DNA of 64,000 nucleotides from Mesobacillus sp. S13 (GTDB lineage Bacteria > Bacillota > Bacilli > Bacillales > Cytobacillaceae): the NCBI RefSeq assembly GCF_020422885.1, contig NZ_CP084622.1:916001-980000 (forward strand), in the 5' to 3' direction. Below, piece by piece: positions 16,660 to 25,225 of this stretch. Both the position numbers and the translations under genes were made by a program. Numbering within the stretch: the stretch's first letter is position 1; every line of letters starts with the position of its first letter. Under the pieces are notes generated by a model. The model saw only the letters and a program-made list of their open reading frames with translations. It did not search any database and had not been told where the DNA came from.

Positions 16660-17838
16660 TTACACAGAGTTTGCCTGTTGGGTTGAACCATCATGACGAA
16701 CGGCAACCAGGGCGATGAAAATCAACAGCAGCATCGTACTGATCACATAAAAGAAGCTGATGCCTTTCAGCCATTGTATGGCCAGCCCGCCAATGAAGGG
16801 ACCGCTGATGCTTCCAAAGCTGAAGAAAATTCCGCACATCAAATTGCCTGCTGGCAGCAGCTGTTTCGGCAGCAGGTCGGCCATATAGCTAATTCCAAGG
16901 GAGAACGTAGATCCTACAAGCGTTCCTGCTATAAAGAAGCAAACAAGCAGTCCGGTTGTCGAATTCTCAAGCAAACCGGCAGCAGTAAAACTGATGAAGC
17001 CGGTGACCGTGACGAATAGCAGGACATTCCTACGGCCAAGCTTATCACTCAATATTCCTAACGGAAGCTGGGAAAGGATCCCGCCTATCGCGAATGCTGG
17101 AAGCAGAAGTGCGACTGCATCAACGCCAATTCCAGATCTCATGGCGTAAACAGGGAAGTTGCCATTTAAGCTCGCTTCCAAAAATCCATAGCCAAACGGC
17201 GGCAGGAATGCGACCCAAGCATATTTGAAAACTTTCCCGAATCTCTTCATTGTCCCGAAAAATGAAGTAGAATCCGTGTCGTGTTCTGGCCGCTCATTAT
17301 TCAAAAGCCAGACGGTCAGCCATGCGGCAAGGCTTATGGCAGAAGAAATAATGAACGGCAGCGCGGTGTTTATTTTAACAAACCCTGTCATCAGCGGGCC
17401 GGCAGCGAATCCGAGCCCAAAGAACAATCCATAAAGCGAAATATTCCTTCCAATCCGGTCTTTAGGCGAGAAAGAAGTAATCCATGTCTGTGTGGCAAAA
17501 TGAAGCATATGATCTCCGATCCCGATTGCGAGCCTAAGCAAGAACCAGAACCAAAAGGACTTCCATAATGGAAATAATGCAAGGGAAATGGCGACGGTAA
17601 AGCCGCCGATGAGAATGATGGGCTTGTAACCGAATCTGCGGAGAGGCGCCTCCATTAATGGTGAGGCAATCAGTATGCCTATATATAAACCTGTGGCGTG
17701 CAAGCCATTCATGGATGATGATACACCATCCTGTTCAAAAATAATTGCAATCAAGGGAAGCAGCATCCCCTGTGAAAATCCGGAAATCGCGACAATGCTG
17801 ACCAAAATCCAGAAACGAAGCTTCATACTTATGTTCAT
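16660..17838 (-). CDS. yfkF: MFS transporter, YfkF-like
   Basis: A 392-residue, twelve-helix major-facilitator protein. The start ATG at 17838 follows GGGAGA. Signatures: RRFGYKPIILIGG after helix 2, FLLRLAIGIGDHMLHFATQTWI in helix 4-5, and GILSDKLGRRNVLLF between helices 8 and 9. Its position between the YfkH-like and YfkD-like genes supports correspondence with B. subtilis YfkF, a putative exporter. The substrate is unknown. Confidence 0.8.
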   Translation of the reverse strand: MNISMKLRFWILVSIVAISGFSQGMLLPLIAIIFEQDGVSSSMNGLHATGLYIGILIASPLMEAPLRRFGYKPIILIGGFTVAISLALFPLWKSFWFWFLLRLAIGIGDHMLHFATQTWITSFSPKDRIGRNISLYGLFFGLGFAAGPLMTGFVKINTALPFIISSAISLAAWLTVWLLNNERPEHDTDSTSFFGTMKRFGKVFKYAWVAFLPPFGYGFLEASLNGNFPVYAMRSGIGVDAVALLLPAFAIGGILSQLPLGILSDKLGRRNVLLFVTVTGFISFTAAGLLENSTTGLLVCFFIAGTLVGSTFSLGISYMADLLPKQLLPAGNLMCGIFFSFGSISGPFIGGLAIQWLKGISFFYVISTMLLLIFIALVAVRHDGSTQQANSV

Positions 17839-17998
17839 ATTTAAAATCTCCCTGGGTACTTAATACTCTTTAGATGTTAACGATATAAATTTTTTAGTGC
17901 AACGGTTTTTATTTTTAATTAAGGAAAAAATAGTGTAATCTCATGGTAATAATCAAAATTAACTACTTTATAAGCGGATAGATAAGGGAGAGGGTATC

Positions 17999-18385
17999 AT
18001 GGAATTCAAAATGAAACCGGATGTTGGTTTTTATACAGAGACAGACTTTGGCAGGCTTGATGTGGCGGGTGATGATCAGTATGGTTTCAGGCCTTACCAG
18101 CTGCTCGTATCATCTATAGCGGTATGCAGCGGCGGTGTCCTGCGCAAGGTGCTGGAAAAAATGAGGATGGAAATCGAGGATATCCATATCCAGGCGGATG
18201 CTGAACGTGTAGAGGAGGAAGCGAACAGAGTAAGCAAGATTACAGTCCACTTCCGCATTGCCGGCAGCAATCTCGATGAAAAGAAAATCGAAAAGGCGAT
18301 GGCTCTGACGAGGAAAAATTGCTCGATGGTCCAATCGGTGGTAGGCAGCATCGAGGTTGAAGAAACGTTTGAAATCGTTCAATAA
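17999..18385 (+). CDS. OsmC/Ohr family protein
   Basis: A 128-residue protein. It has the two redox cysteines of the family, one in SSIAVCSGGVLRKVL (about residue 43) and one in RKNCSMVQSV (about residue 108), and the central VSKITVHFRIAGS strand. OsmC/Ohr proteins reduce organic or fatty-acid hydroperoxides, using the two cysteines. AGGGAGAGGG precedes the ATG. A terminator follows about 90 bases later. Confidence 0.85.
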   Translation: MEFKMKPDVGFYTETDFGRLDVAGDDQYGFRPYQLLVSSIAVCSGGVLRKVLEKMRMEIEDIHIQADAERVEEEANRVSKITVHFRIAGSNLDEKKIEKAMALTRKNCSMVQSVVGSIEVEETFEIVQ

Positions 18386-18472
18386 ATTGCCTTAAAAAGG
18401 CGAGATACACATATAGTTTGTTATGCTATAATGAGTATTGGATTGAACATGCTTTAATATAATAGAACTAAT

Positions 18473-18505
18473 GAACTCTGTTCCGAGAGGACAGGGTTCT
18501 TTTTT
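18473..18505 (+). terminator. Terminator downstream of osmC-like gene
   Basis: The stem GAACTCTGT / ACAGGGTTC (one wobble pair) is followed by six T. Confidence 0.8.
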
Positions 18506-18554
18506 CGCTGTAAAAAAGCAAGTTCCTGTTGGACTAAAAAACGGAAACGTTAAA

Positions 18555-18692
18555 TTGGACACTTTTGAAGCCAAGGGGCAGACAAAATGTCTAAGAAAGG
18601 CCATTTCGAAGCAAGTGGGCGGCCAAAATGTCCAAGAAAGACAGTTTAATGGACATATCCAAGCAAGTGGACAGCCTAAATGTCCATTATAA
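18555..18692. repeat. 41/52-nt spaced array with TGTCC / GGACA arms
   Basis: ATGTC recurs at 18587, 18628 and 18680, and AAGC(C)AAG at 18568, 18609 and 18661. The spacings are 41 then 52 for both motifs, a difference of 11 nt. Units carry GGACA and TGTCC arms with GAAGCAAGTGG-like spacers. It lies between a terminator and the next gene's ribosome site. It appears to be a shorter, more diverged relative of the 52-nt arrays. Confidence 0.75.
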
Positions 18693-18719
18693 GGTTATAG
18701 ATGAAGGAGAATAAGGAAT

Positions 18720-19337
18720 ATGGCTTTTGTTTATCGCACTCTATTTTACATTATTGGGTTAAGTATTCTATCTTTTGGAGTCTCGATGACGATTAAAGCG
18801 GGGCTGGGAACAGGTGCATGGGATGCGCTCAATGTCGGTTTATCGAAAACTGTAGGGCTGACACCTGGCAGCTGGGTTGTAATTGTGGGGATTGTCATGA
18901 TTTTCATCAATGCGTCTCTAGTAAAAAGACGTCCAGATGTTGCGGCGATCATCACGCTGCTGATCACTGGTGTGCTGATTGACTTCTGGCTTTTGCGAGT
19001 GTTCGAAGATTTGGTTGTGACCGGCTACGCAAAACAATTTGCAGTTTTTATTTTGGGAATGGTCGCGCTGAGCTTCGGGCTGGCAGTATATTTGCAGCCA
19101 AAGTTTCCATTGATCCCAATCGATAATTTCATGATGGCATTAAGAGAACGCTTTGGCCTCAATCTGATGGTAGCTAAAACCCTTGGAGAAGTGTTCGCCC
19201 TGTCCGCTGCATTCATTTTTAAAGGACCAATCGGTATCGGAACCTTGATTGTCACCTTTGCCATCGGCCCGCTTATCCAATTGTTCTACCCTTACTGTGA
19301 AAAACTTTATAATAAGCTGCTTACGTCGGCACGATGA
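18720..19337 (+). CDS. YczE/YyaS/YitT-type membrane protein
   Basis: A 205-residue protein with about five membrane segments. The N-terminal pattern (GLSILSFGVSMTIKAGLGTGAWDALNVGLSKTVGLTPGSWVVIVG) is typical of the YczE/YyaS family. The function is unknown in general; YczE of B. subtilis has been linked to Sfp/surfactin background. AAGGAG sits at normal distance from ATG 18720. It is followed by its own terminator. Confidence 0.8.
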   Translation: MAFVYRTLFYIIGLSILSFGVSMTIKAGLGTGAWDALNVGLSKTVGLTPGSWVVIVGIVMIFINASLVKRRPDVAAIITLLITGVLIDFWLLRVFEDLVVTGYAKQFAVFILGMVALSFGLAVYLQPKFPLIPIDNFMMALRERFGLNLMVAKTLGEVFALSAAFIFKGPIGIGTLIVTFAIGPLIQLFYPYCEKLYNKLLTSAR

Positions 19338-19342
19338 TTTAT

Positions 19343-19369
19343 GGCTCTGCACAATGCAGGGCCTTTTAT
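19343..19369 (+). terminator. Terminator of the YczE-like gene
   Basis: The stem GGCTCTGCA / TGCAGGGCC (one wobble pair) is followed by TTTTATTATG. Confidence 0.8.
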
Positions 19370-19491
19370 TATGTAAATGAATTAACAAAGTTTCCGAAAA
19401 CCACCTTAAACTTTGGATAAAGTTAATGAACTCCGAAAACACTATAAACAAACTTATAAGTTTCCCGTAGTGAAAGGAGAAAACAACACCG

Positions 19492-20328
19492 ATGAAAAAA
19501 GCAGCAGCTATTCTAGTTATGACTACTGTTTTCATGATGTCCATTTTAGCGCCAGGCTTTGCTGAGGAAGGGAAAGGGAAAAAGGCTCCACCACCACCTA
19601 AGCAGGAGGAAAGCGCAAAGTATACAATCCCCAACTCAGTCATGAATATCACAAAAGACAACACATACCCAAACCCGACAGAGGATTTGCCTTTCCTACA
19701 GCCTAGTGAGCTGACGAAGAACCTGTTGAAGACATCGAAAGTAAAGATTGAGAACCCGGATTTGATCAGAATGCTGAATGAAACTTCCATTAACAGCACC
19801 CCTTTTGCCATCGGCTATCGTGCGATTGTATACCTTGGGGAATGGCCATTGAATTATGTATCGACTGAAACTTCCCCGAACTGGGAGTTCCAGAAAATAA
19901 ATACCAACTACTATGATAATCGCGGCGGGAATTCTATTTATCAAATCCATTATGTACAAGAGCAGCAAAAGTCTGTGAAGGGTGGCTTGACAGCGAAAAT
20001 CAAGAACGCTGAAGATGTGCAAAAAATGATGCTTTTAAAAGCAGCAAAGAAAACGGGGCTGCCGCTGGCGTTTGAAACCATTGTTGGCGGGGGTACGAAA
20101 AAGGATCATATTTATAATATCCAGCCAAAACGCCTCGGTTACCTTTACGCCTACGCTCCGGCGATAAACGAAAAGGGCAAGGTAACCTATGGTGAGGTCT
20201 ACTTGATGCTAAAAGGAAGCAAGAAGTTTATCGTCGTCAAAAATGTCGTTTCACAGGGGATCGGAGCATGGATCCCGGTTCAGGATCATGTCAGCTTCGG
20301 TTTTGTTTCAAGTGAGAGACCGAGATAA
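19492..20328 (+). CDS. yfkD: YfkD-family secreted protein
   Basis: A 278-residue protein with a cleavable signal peptide (KKAAAILVMTTVFMMSILAPGFA, then EEGKGKKAPPPPK). The body starts with YTIPNSVMNITKDNTYPNPTEDLPFLQPSEL and has a conserved-looking IGYRAIVYLGEWPLNYVS region. It matches my recollection of the YfkD-like family of Bacillaceae; the function is unknown. It keeps its place in the yfk gene order. GAAAGGAG lies 13 bases upstream of ATG, a slightly long spacing. Confidence 0.8.
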   Translation: MKKAAAILVMTTVFMMSILAPGFAEEGKGKKAPPPPKQEESAKYTIPNSVMNITKDNTYPNPTEDLPFLQPSELTKNLLKTSKVKIENPDLIRMLNETSINSTPFAIGYRAIVYLGEWPLNYVSTETSPNWEFQKINTNYYDNRGGNSIYQIHYVQEQQKSVKGGLTAKIKNAEDVQKMMLLKAAKKTGLPLAFETIVGGGTKKDHIYNIQPKRLGYLYAYAPAINEKGKVTYGEVYLMLKGSKKFIVVKNVVSQGIGAWIPVQDHVSFGFVSSERPR

Positions 20329-20424
20329 AAGATAACGCAGGAAAGCCTTATTCCGATAAAAGGAGTGAGTTTTTTTTTGTGTACATGGTAATTTTATCCT
20401 CTTGACAAAAGGTATATATATCCT

Positions 20425-20450
20425 GTTTAACGCTTGTCAGACCCGGGAAT
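20425..20450 (+). promoter_or_regulatory. Sigma-B promoter of the YtxH-like gene
   Basis: GTTTAA, 14 bases, GGGAAT: a full match to the general-stress sigma-B consensus (GTTTAA-N12..15-GGGWAW). It lies 52 bases before a gene of the YtxH class, members of which are sigma-B controlled in B. subtilis. Confidence 0.85.
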
Positions 20451-20501
20451 TAGATAGACATAACAATTTGAAACACCAAAAACTAAAGGAGGAAATCTAT
20501 T

Positions 20502-21299
20502 ATGTCTGACAACATTCTTTCTAACCAAACAGGTAACAACTCCAATTATAATATGAACAACAATATGTACAGTTCTTCAAGGGAAAATGCAACGTATGAT
20601 ACGACAACTGGCACAACAACGTACGCGAGCACAAATTCTGGTGATTCCTATTCTAACAATACATCAATGGGCGGCTACTCAAACAGCTATGCTCTAGACA
20701 ACTCTAGCAGCACAGGCTCATCCAGCACAGGTTCATCGAATGGCAAACTAATGAAGGGTGTATTAATTGGCGCAGCCATTGGCGGTGCATTGACACTGCT
20801 TGACTCAAACACTCGTACAAAGGTAAAGAATAAAGCAGTCGATGCCAAAGACACGTCAATGAATGTGTTCAGCGAAGTCAAAAACAATCCTACTGATGTG
20901 AAGGATCAAATGATGAGCAGTTTTAAAGAAGCATCCAGTATCCTAAAAGAAGCCATCAGTGATGCGCAAAACCTTTACCAGCGCCTGAATGATGATGTGT
21001 TCAGCAAAATGAATGAGGCGAAATCCAATTCATCGGAAGCTATGCAAACAGTGATGGATGCTAAGGAAGACCTCAAGGACGTTGGATCAAAAGTGAAGGA
21101 AGCAGGCTCAACTGCGATGGATAACCCAGTGGTGAACTCGGCGTCCGAATCAAATTCTTCAAACTCTGGATCCAATGGTGCAGCTGACGCTTATGCTACA
21201 GGCATGGAAAGTAAACCATCTGATACAACAGGTTTAGGTAACACTTCTAATGCCTTCACTGTATCCCCGGAAAACCAGAAAAATGATAACAATCGCTAA
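20502..21299 (+). CDS. YtxH-domain general stress protein with Asn/Ser/Tyr-rich N-terminus
   Basis: A 265-residue protein in three parts: a low-complexity Asn/Ser/Thr/Tyr-rich first 80 residues, a glycine-zipper membrane segment (GKLMKGVLIGAAIGGALTLLDSNTR), and a helical region followed by a Ser/Asn-rich tail. The hydrophobic segment and following helix are those of YtxH. It is preceded by a sigma-B promoter, so it is a stress protein of the envelope. The IS element at 21337 is inserted in its terminator. Confidence 0.82.
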   Translation: MSDNILSNQTGNNSNYNMNNNMYSSSRENATYDTTTGTTTYASTNSGDSYSNNTSMGGYSNSYALDNSSSTGSSSTGSSNGKLMKGVLIGAAIGGALTLLDSNTRTKVKNKAVDAKDTSMNVFSEVKNNPTDVKDQMMSSFKEASSILKEAISDAQNLYQRLNDDVFSKMNEAKSNSSEAMQTVMDAKEDLKDVGSKVKEAGSTAMDNPVVNSASESNSSNSGSNGAADAYATGMESKPSDTTGLGNTSNAFTVSPENQKNDNNR

Positions 21300-21313
21300 A
21301 CTTTTACCAGGAA

Positions 21314-21336
21314 ACCAGTCCTAATCCAGGACTGGT
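21314..21336. repeat. Left copy of 23-bp target duplication (terminator stem-loop)
   Basis: A palindrome, ACCAGTCCT / AGGACTGGT around TAATC-like loop bases, identical to the sequence at 23078-23100. The copies directly flank the IS element, so the duplicated target is the whole stem-loop of the host gene's terminator. Confidence 0.9.
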
Positions 21337-21409
21337 CAGACTGTAGACAAACTCGATGGAAATCGAGCTTGTCTACAGTCTTTTTTTTGGTTGGTGCTGA
21401 AATGGGGGC

Positions 21410-21543
21410 TGTTGATTTCCGTTCCAGGCGCTTCGCTTTCCGCGGGGCTGGCGGTGAGCCTCCTCACCGCCGTTGGCGTCTGCGGGGTCTCACCTGTCCA
21501 GCTGAGCCCGCAGGAGTCTACGCGCCTTCCACTCCAATCAACA
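21410..21543. repeat. 134-bp palindromic GC-rich element inside the IS left end
   Basis: The ends are complementary (TGTTGATT at 21410, AATCAACA at 21536; CAGGCGC and GCGCCTT inside them). The interior contains GGCGGTGAG / CTCACCGCC type hairpins. This resembles a dispersed palindromic repeat I recall from many Bacillaceae genomes. It is non-coding. It is either part of the IS or has landed in it. Confidence 0.75.
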
Positions 21544-21619
21544 GGACTTACAAACTTAACGTGGAACTAAACATAAGTCTATTTTAAAATAGATACATAT
21601 AACGCTTGAGGTGATGAAG

Positions 21620-22978
21620 ATGCTTTCAAAGAACAATCCAATCCAACGAGATCAATTAGAAATGGTTGCTTTAGACCAACTGGTTCCTATGGAACATTTA
21701 GTCCGTAAAATGGAAGCAGCCATAGATTTTTCTTTCATTTATGACTTGGTGAAAGATGTGTATTCGGAAGTAGGCCGCCCAAGCATTGACCCTGTGATTT
21801 TAATTAAACTCACTTTTATTCAATATACCTTTGGCATTCGTTCCATGCGCCAGACCATTGCCGAAGTAGAAACGAATATGGCTTACCGCTGGTTTTTGGG
21901 TTATGGATTCCATGATAAAGTGCCCCACTTCTCCACCTTCGGGAAGAATTACGAACGCCGTTTTAAAGACACTGATTTGTTTGAACAGATTTTCTATCGA
22001 ATTCTTAAGACCGCAGCTGATAAGAAACTTATTAGTGCAGAACACGTCTTCATTGATTCAACCCACGTTAAAGCAAGTGCGAATAAGCATAAATTCGAGA
22101 AGAAAGTAGTGCGGAAGGAAACACGGGCGTATCAAGAGAAACTCCAGGAAGAAATCAATCAAGATCGGGAAGAACATGGGAAGAAGCCTTTTCCTCCTGA
22201 TAAATTCGACAAGGAAGAATCGAAGGAAATAAAGGAAAGCACGACCGATCCGGAGAGTGGATACTACGTCAAGGATGAACGGACAAAGCAGTTTGCCTAC
22301 TCCTTTCATGCGGCATCAGACCGAAATGGATTTGTCCTAGGAACAATTGTGACACCTGGTAACACCCATGACAGCCTGATCCTTGAACCACTGGTAGAAC
22401 AAGTAATAGAGAAAGTTGGAAAGCCCAAAGCCGTTGCGGCCGACGCAGCCTATAAAACTCCAGCCATTACGAAGTTTCTGTTTGAAAATGAAATAACTCC
22501 GGCTTTGCCTTATACCCGACCACGAACGAAGGACGGATTCTTCCGTAAATATGACTATGTATATGACGAATTTTATGACTGTTACTTGTGTCCTGCCGGT
22601 GAGATCCTAAGGTATTCCACCACTACAAAAGAGGGATATCGTGAGTACAAATCTCCCAAACATATCTGCGCCACCTGCCCATTTTTAGCGCAATGTACAG
22701 AAAGCAAAGACCACCAAAAGGTGGTAACGCGCCACATCTGGCATGAGTATTTGGAAGAGGCAGACCATTTAAGGCACCAATCAGAAGTAAAACAAATCTA
22801 TGCGAAGCGCAAAGAAACCATTGAGCGCGTATTCGCAGATGCAAAAGAAAAGCATGGCATGCGTTGGACAACCCTAAGGGGACTTAAAAAATTGTCGATG
22901 CAGGCGATGCTTACTTTCGCTGCATTGAACTTGAAGAAGATGGCCAACTGGACATGGAGAAGTCCAGTAATGGCCTAA
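21620..22978 (+). CDS. IS1182-family DDE transposase
   Basis: About 452 residues; ATG 21620 is preferred because GAGGTGA (21609-21615) serves as its ribosome site. The N-terminal region MLSKNNPIQRDQLEMV and IKLTFIQYTFGIRSMRQTIAEVETNMAYRWFLG is the conserved DUF772 domain. Candidate DDE residues: Asp in FIDSTHVKA, Asp in AVAADAAYKT, and Glu in TIERVFADAKEKHGMR. A zinc-finger-like CYLCPAG...CATCPFLAQC lies between them. There is no frameshift or stop, so the element may be active. Confidence 0.93.
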   Translation: MLSKNNPIQRDQLEMVALDQLVPMEHLVRKMEAAIDFSFIYDLVKDVYSEVGRPSIDPVILIKLTFIQYTFGIRSMRQTIAEVETNMAYRWFLGYGFHDKVPHFSTFGKNYERRFKDTDLFEQIFYRILKTAADKKLISAEHVFIDSTHVKASANKHKFEKKVVRKETRAYQEKLQEEINQDREEHGKKPFPPDKFDKEESKEIKESTTDPESGYYVKDERTKQFAYSFHAASDRNGFVLGTIVTPGNTHDSLILEPLVEQVIEKVGKPKAVAADAAYKTPAITKFLFENEITPALPYTRPRTKDGFFRKYDYVYDEFYDCYLCPAGEILRYSTTTKEGYREYKSPKHICATCPFLAQCTESKDHQKVVTRHIWHEYLEEADHLRHQSEVKQIYAKRKETIERVFADAKEKHGMRWTTLRGLKKLSMQAMLTFAALNLKKMANWTWRSPVMA

Positions 22979-23077
22979 AAGTATAGAAAAGAGAGTCTAT
23001 TTCCTTTGAAAAATTCGATGAAATCCAAAAAGGGGTTCGGAATGAGAGCATTCCGAACCCCTTTTGTCTACAAACTG

Positions 23078-23100
23078 ACCAGTCCTAATCCAGGACTGGT
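23078..23100. repeat. Right copy of 23-bp target duplication
   Basis: Identical to 21314-21336. Here the stem-loop is followed by TTTTTT, as expected of the original host terminator. Confidence 0.9.
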
Positions 23101-23115
23101 TTTTTATTGTACACC

Positions 23116-23410
23116 AGGAAATTATAAAAGTATTTTTGTGTGGATACTCCATATGGGTATCTTAATCCAGCTCCAGCGCCTAGCCCCTCGAGACGCTTGT
23201 CTAGCTGCGGCTCCTAACTCCTCGAGACGTTTCGGCCCTGCCAATGAAGTCAAAGAGCGACTTCAGTGTCAGGTCCTCCAAGGCTTGTCGGAGTTGGACA
23301 GTCGCCTTCGCTTTTCGAGTTCGGTCCTGCCAATGAAGTCAAAGAACGACTTCACTGTCAAGCCCTCCACCGCTTGTCGGGGCTGAACGAGGCGCTTGCG
23401 CTTTTTGTTC
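23116..23410. repeat. Dispersed ~290-bp structured repeat, copy 1
   Basis: It starts AGGAAATTATAAAAG and runs through GTATCTTAATCCAGCTCC to GCGCTTTTTGTTC. The ends of the core are complementary (AGCGCCTAGCCCC near 23174, GGGGCTGAACGAGGCGCT near 23381). GAAGTC...GACTTC hairpins occur inside. The 3' part (from CTGCCAATGAAGTCAAAG) is present twice in this copy, from about 23236 and 23328. Other copies are at 26118, 58890 and 63431. Confidence 0.85.
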
Positions 23411-23500
23411 TTGTCTTTACTCCCATATATTTGGTTGTTTCCCGATTTCAACTCGGGGGTAATTAATAGTACAAGCAGATAGATAGGGAGGACAAAGTCA

Positions 23501-25186
23501 ATGGATAAAGAAATGAAACCACGCTCGAACAGGTGTGATTATGATAGAGAAACAGCTACAGGTAAAATCGCAATGGCAGCTTCAGCTCATCCGATCGCCA
23601 CGAATGCCGGTGAGAAGATTCTCCGTGATGGCGGTAATGCGATTGATGCAGCGATCGCCATCCAATTTGGGCTGAATGTCGGGGAACCGATGATGACCGG
23701 AATTGGCGGAAGCGGATTTTTCATGGTCTACCACGCTGAAAGCAAGACAACGAAAATCTTTGATGGCCATACGAGAGCTCCTAAAGCAGCGCATCCAGAA
23801 CTCTTTTTAGATGATGAAGGTGAAGTGATTCCGTTTAAAGAAAGGTCGACACATGCCACGGGAGTTGGTGTCCCGGGAATTCTGAAAGCCATGGAAGCAG
23901 CCAGGAAGGAATATGGAACAAAGCCGCTGGCTGAATTGATTGAACCTGCTGCCCAGGCGGCGGAAAAGGGCGTGGAAGTAAACTGGGTGATGGAAGAAAT
24001 CCTTAACACGTTTGATTATCGACTTGGCGATCATGCGAGGGAATTGTTCCAGCCGGGAGGAAAGTCCCTTAAAGAAGGCGATGTCTATCAGAAGGAGCAC
24101 TTGGCAAAAACATTCCGTATACTTCAGCGTGATGGCATCGAAGCCTTTTATGAAGGAGAGATAGGTGAAGCGATCATCTCAACATTGAAAGAACTTGGCG
24201 GCATCATGGAAATGTCTGACCTCAGAGAGTATGACATCACGATTGATGAACCTGTGTGGGGAACATACCGTGATTACAAAATAGCTTCATCCAATATGCC
24301 AAGCGCAGGCGGAACAACGATGCTGCAAATCTTAAAACTGCTGGAAGGCTTTGATCTCAGCAAATACAACGCGAAATCCTGGGAAAAGTATTATCTATTT
24401 ACGGAAGCAATGAGGATTGCGTTTTCAGATAAAATCGCCTTTTCGGGAGACCCTGACTTTGGGGATATTCCGTTAAATGGGTTGCTCAGTGAAGAGTATC
24501 TTGCTGAACGACGAAAATTGATTGATTTTGAACGAAGGAATGACTCAGTTGATTTTGGGAACCCATGGGCTTATACAGGTGGTGAAGAAATCAATGTCGT
24601 ACGCCAGCCGTTCGAGCCTGAGAAAGAAAGAAGCGAAACGACCCATTTCACCGTCATTGACAAATGGGGAAATATTGTTGCTTGCACATCTACGGTTGAA
24701 CATCCATTTGGTTCGGGAATCATGGTAAAGGACCATGGATTTGTATTAAACAATGAAATGACTGATTTTGATGCAGTCCCTGGAGGGTTGAATCAGATCC
24801 AGCCAGGCAAACGTCCGGTAAGCTGCAAGACGCCGACGATTGTATTCAAGAATGATGAACCGGTGCTGACTCTAGGCTCGCCAGGCGGTCCGACAATCAT
24901 TGGCTCGGTATTTCAGACATTAGTCAATGTTCTTGATTTTGGTATGGATCTAAAAGAGGCTATTGAAGAGCCGAGGATTTTCAACAGTACCGGCCCGCTC
25001 ATTGGCTGGGAGTCTGGTATAAGCATGGAGGCGAAAGGCGAATTGGAATCAAGGGGCTTCGAGTTCGCCGATGGACCATTCCCGCTCGGCAATGTCCAGG
25101 CAATCCAAATTGACGGTGAGAAAGGCCTTATTTATGGGGCGGCTGATTCAAGTCGCGAAGGAAAAGCAACTGGGCTTGATGAATAA
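23501..25186 (+). CDS. ggt: Gamma-glutamyltransferase (Ntn-hydrolase), cytoplasmic type
   Basis: 561 residues, the full length of a precursor. The autoprocessing and catalytic Thr is in SETTHFTVIDKWGN (Thr380/381); cleavage there would give large and small subunits. Other family motifs: AASAHPIATNAGEKILRDGGNAIDAAIA, GIGGSGFFMVY, SSNMPSAGGTTMLQIL and TLGSPGGPTIIGSVFQ. No signal peptide is seen (MDKEMKPRSNRCDYDRE), so it resembles the YwrD-like cytoplasmic group rather than secreted GGT. It cleaves gamma-glutamyl bonds such as those of glutathione. A terminator follows. Confidence 0.92.
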   Translation: MDKEMKPRSNRCDYDRETATGKIAMAASAHPIATNAGEKILRDGGNAIDAAIAIQFGLNVGEPMMTGIGGSGFFMVYHAESKTTKIFDGHTRAPKAAHPELFLDDEGEVIPFKERSTHATGVGVPGILKAMEAARKEYGTKPLAELIEPAAQAAEKGVEVNWVMEEILNTFDYRLGDHARELFQPGGKSLKEGDVYQKEHLAKTFRILQRDGIEAFYEGEIGEAIISTLKELGGIMEMSDLREYDITIDEPVWGTYRDYKIASSNMPSAGGTTMLQILKLLEGFDLSKYNAKSWEKYYLFTEAMRIAFSDKIAFSGDPDFGDIPLNGLLSEEYLAERRKLIDFERRNDSVDFGNPWAYTGGEEINVVRQPFEPEKERSETTHFTVIDKWGNIVACTSTVEHPFGSGIMVKDHGFVLNNEMTDFDAVPGGLNQIQPGKRPVSCKTPTIVFKNDEPVLTLGSPGGPTIIGSVFQTLVNVLDFGMDLKEAIEEPRIFNSTGPLIGWESGISMEAKGELESRGFEFADGPFPLGNVQAIQIDGEKGLIYGAADSSREGKATGLDE

Positions 25187-25197
25187 TTAGTGGGAAA

Positions 25198-25224
25198 AAG
25201 CAGGCTGTTTAAAGCAGCCTGCTT
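25198..25224. terminator. Bidirectional terminator between ggt and DUF421 gene
   Basis: The 10-bp stem AAGCAGGCTG / CAGCCTGCTT between convergent genes, with CTTATTTG on the plus side and AAAAAG (T-run on the minus strand) on the other. Confidence 0.85.
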
Positions 25225-25225
25225 C

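Larger units (their letters stand above)
21337..23077 (+). mobile_element. IS1182-family insertion sequence, apparently intact
   Basis: 1741 bp between two identical 23-bp copies of a terminator stem-loop. The ends are imperfect inverted repeats: left CAGACTGTAGACAAAC, right (complement) CAGTTTGTAGACAAAA. The left end folds into a 19-bp hairpin (21339-21380) followed by eight T, and the right end contains a 13-bp hairpin (23032-23061) followed by TTTT, so both ends carry terminators. It contains one full-length transposase gene and a long palindromic element at 21410-21543. Confidence 0.9.
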
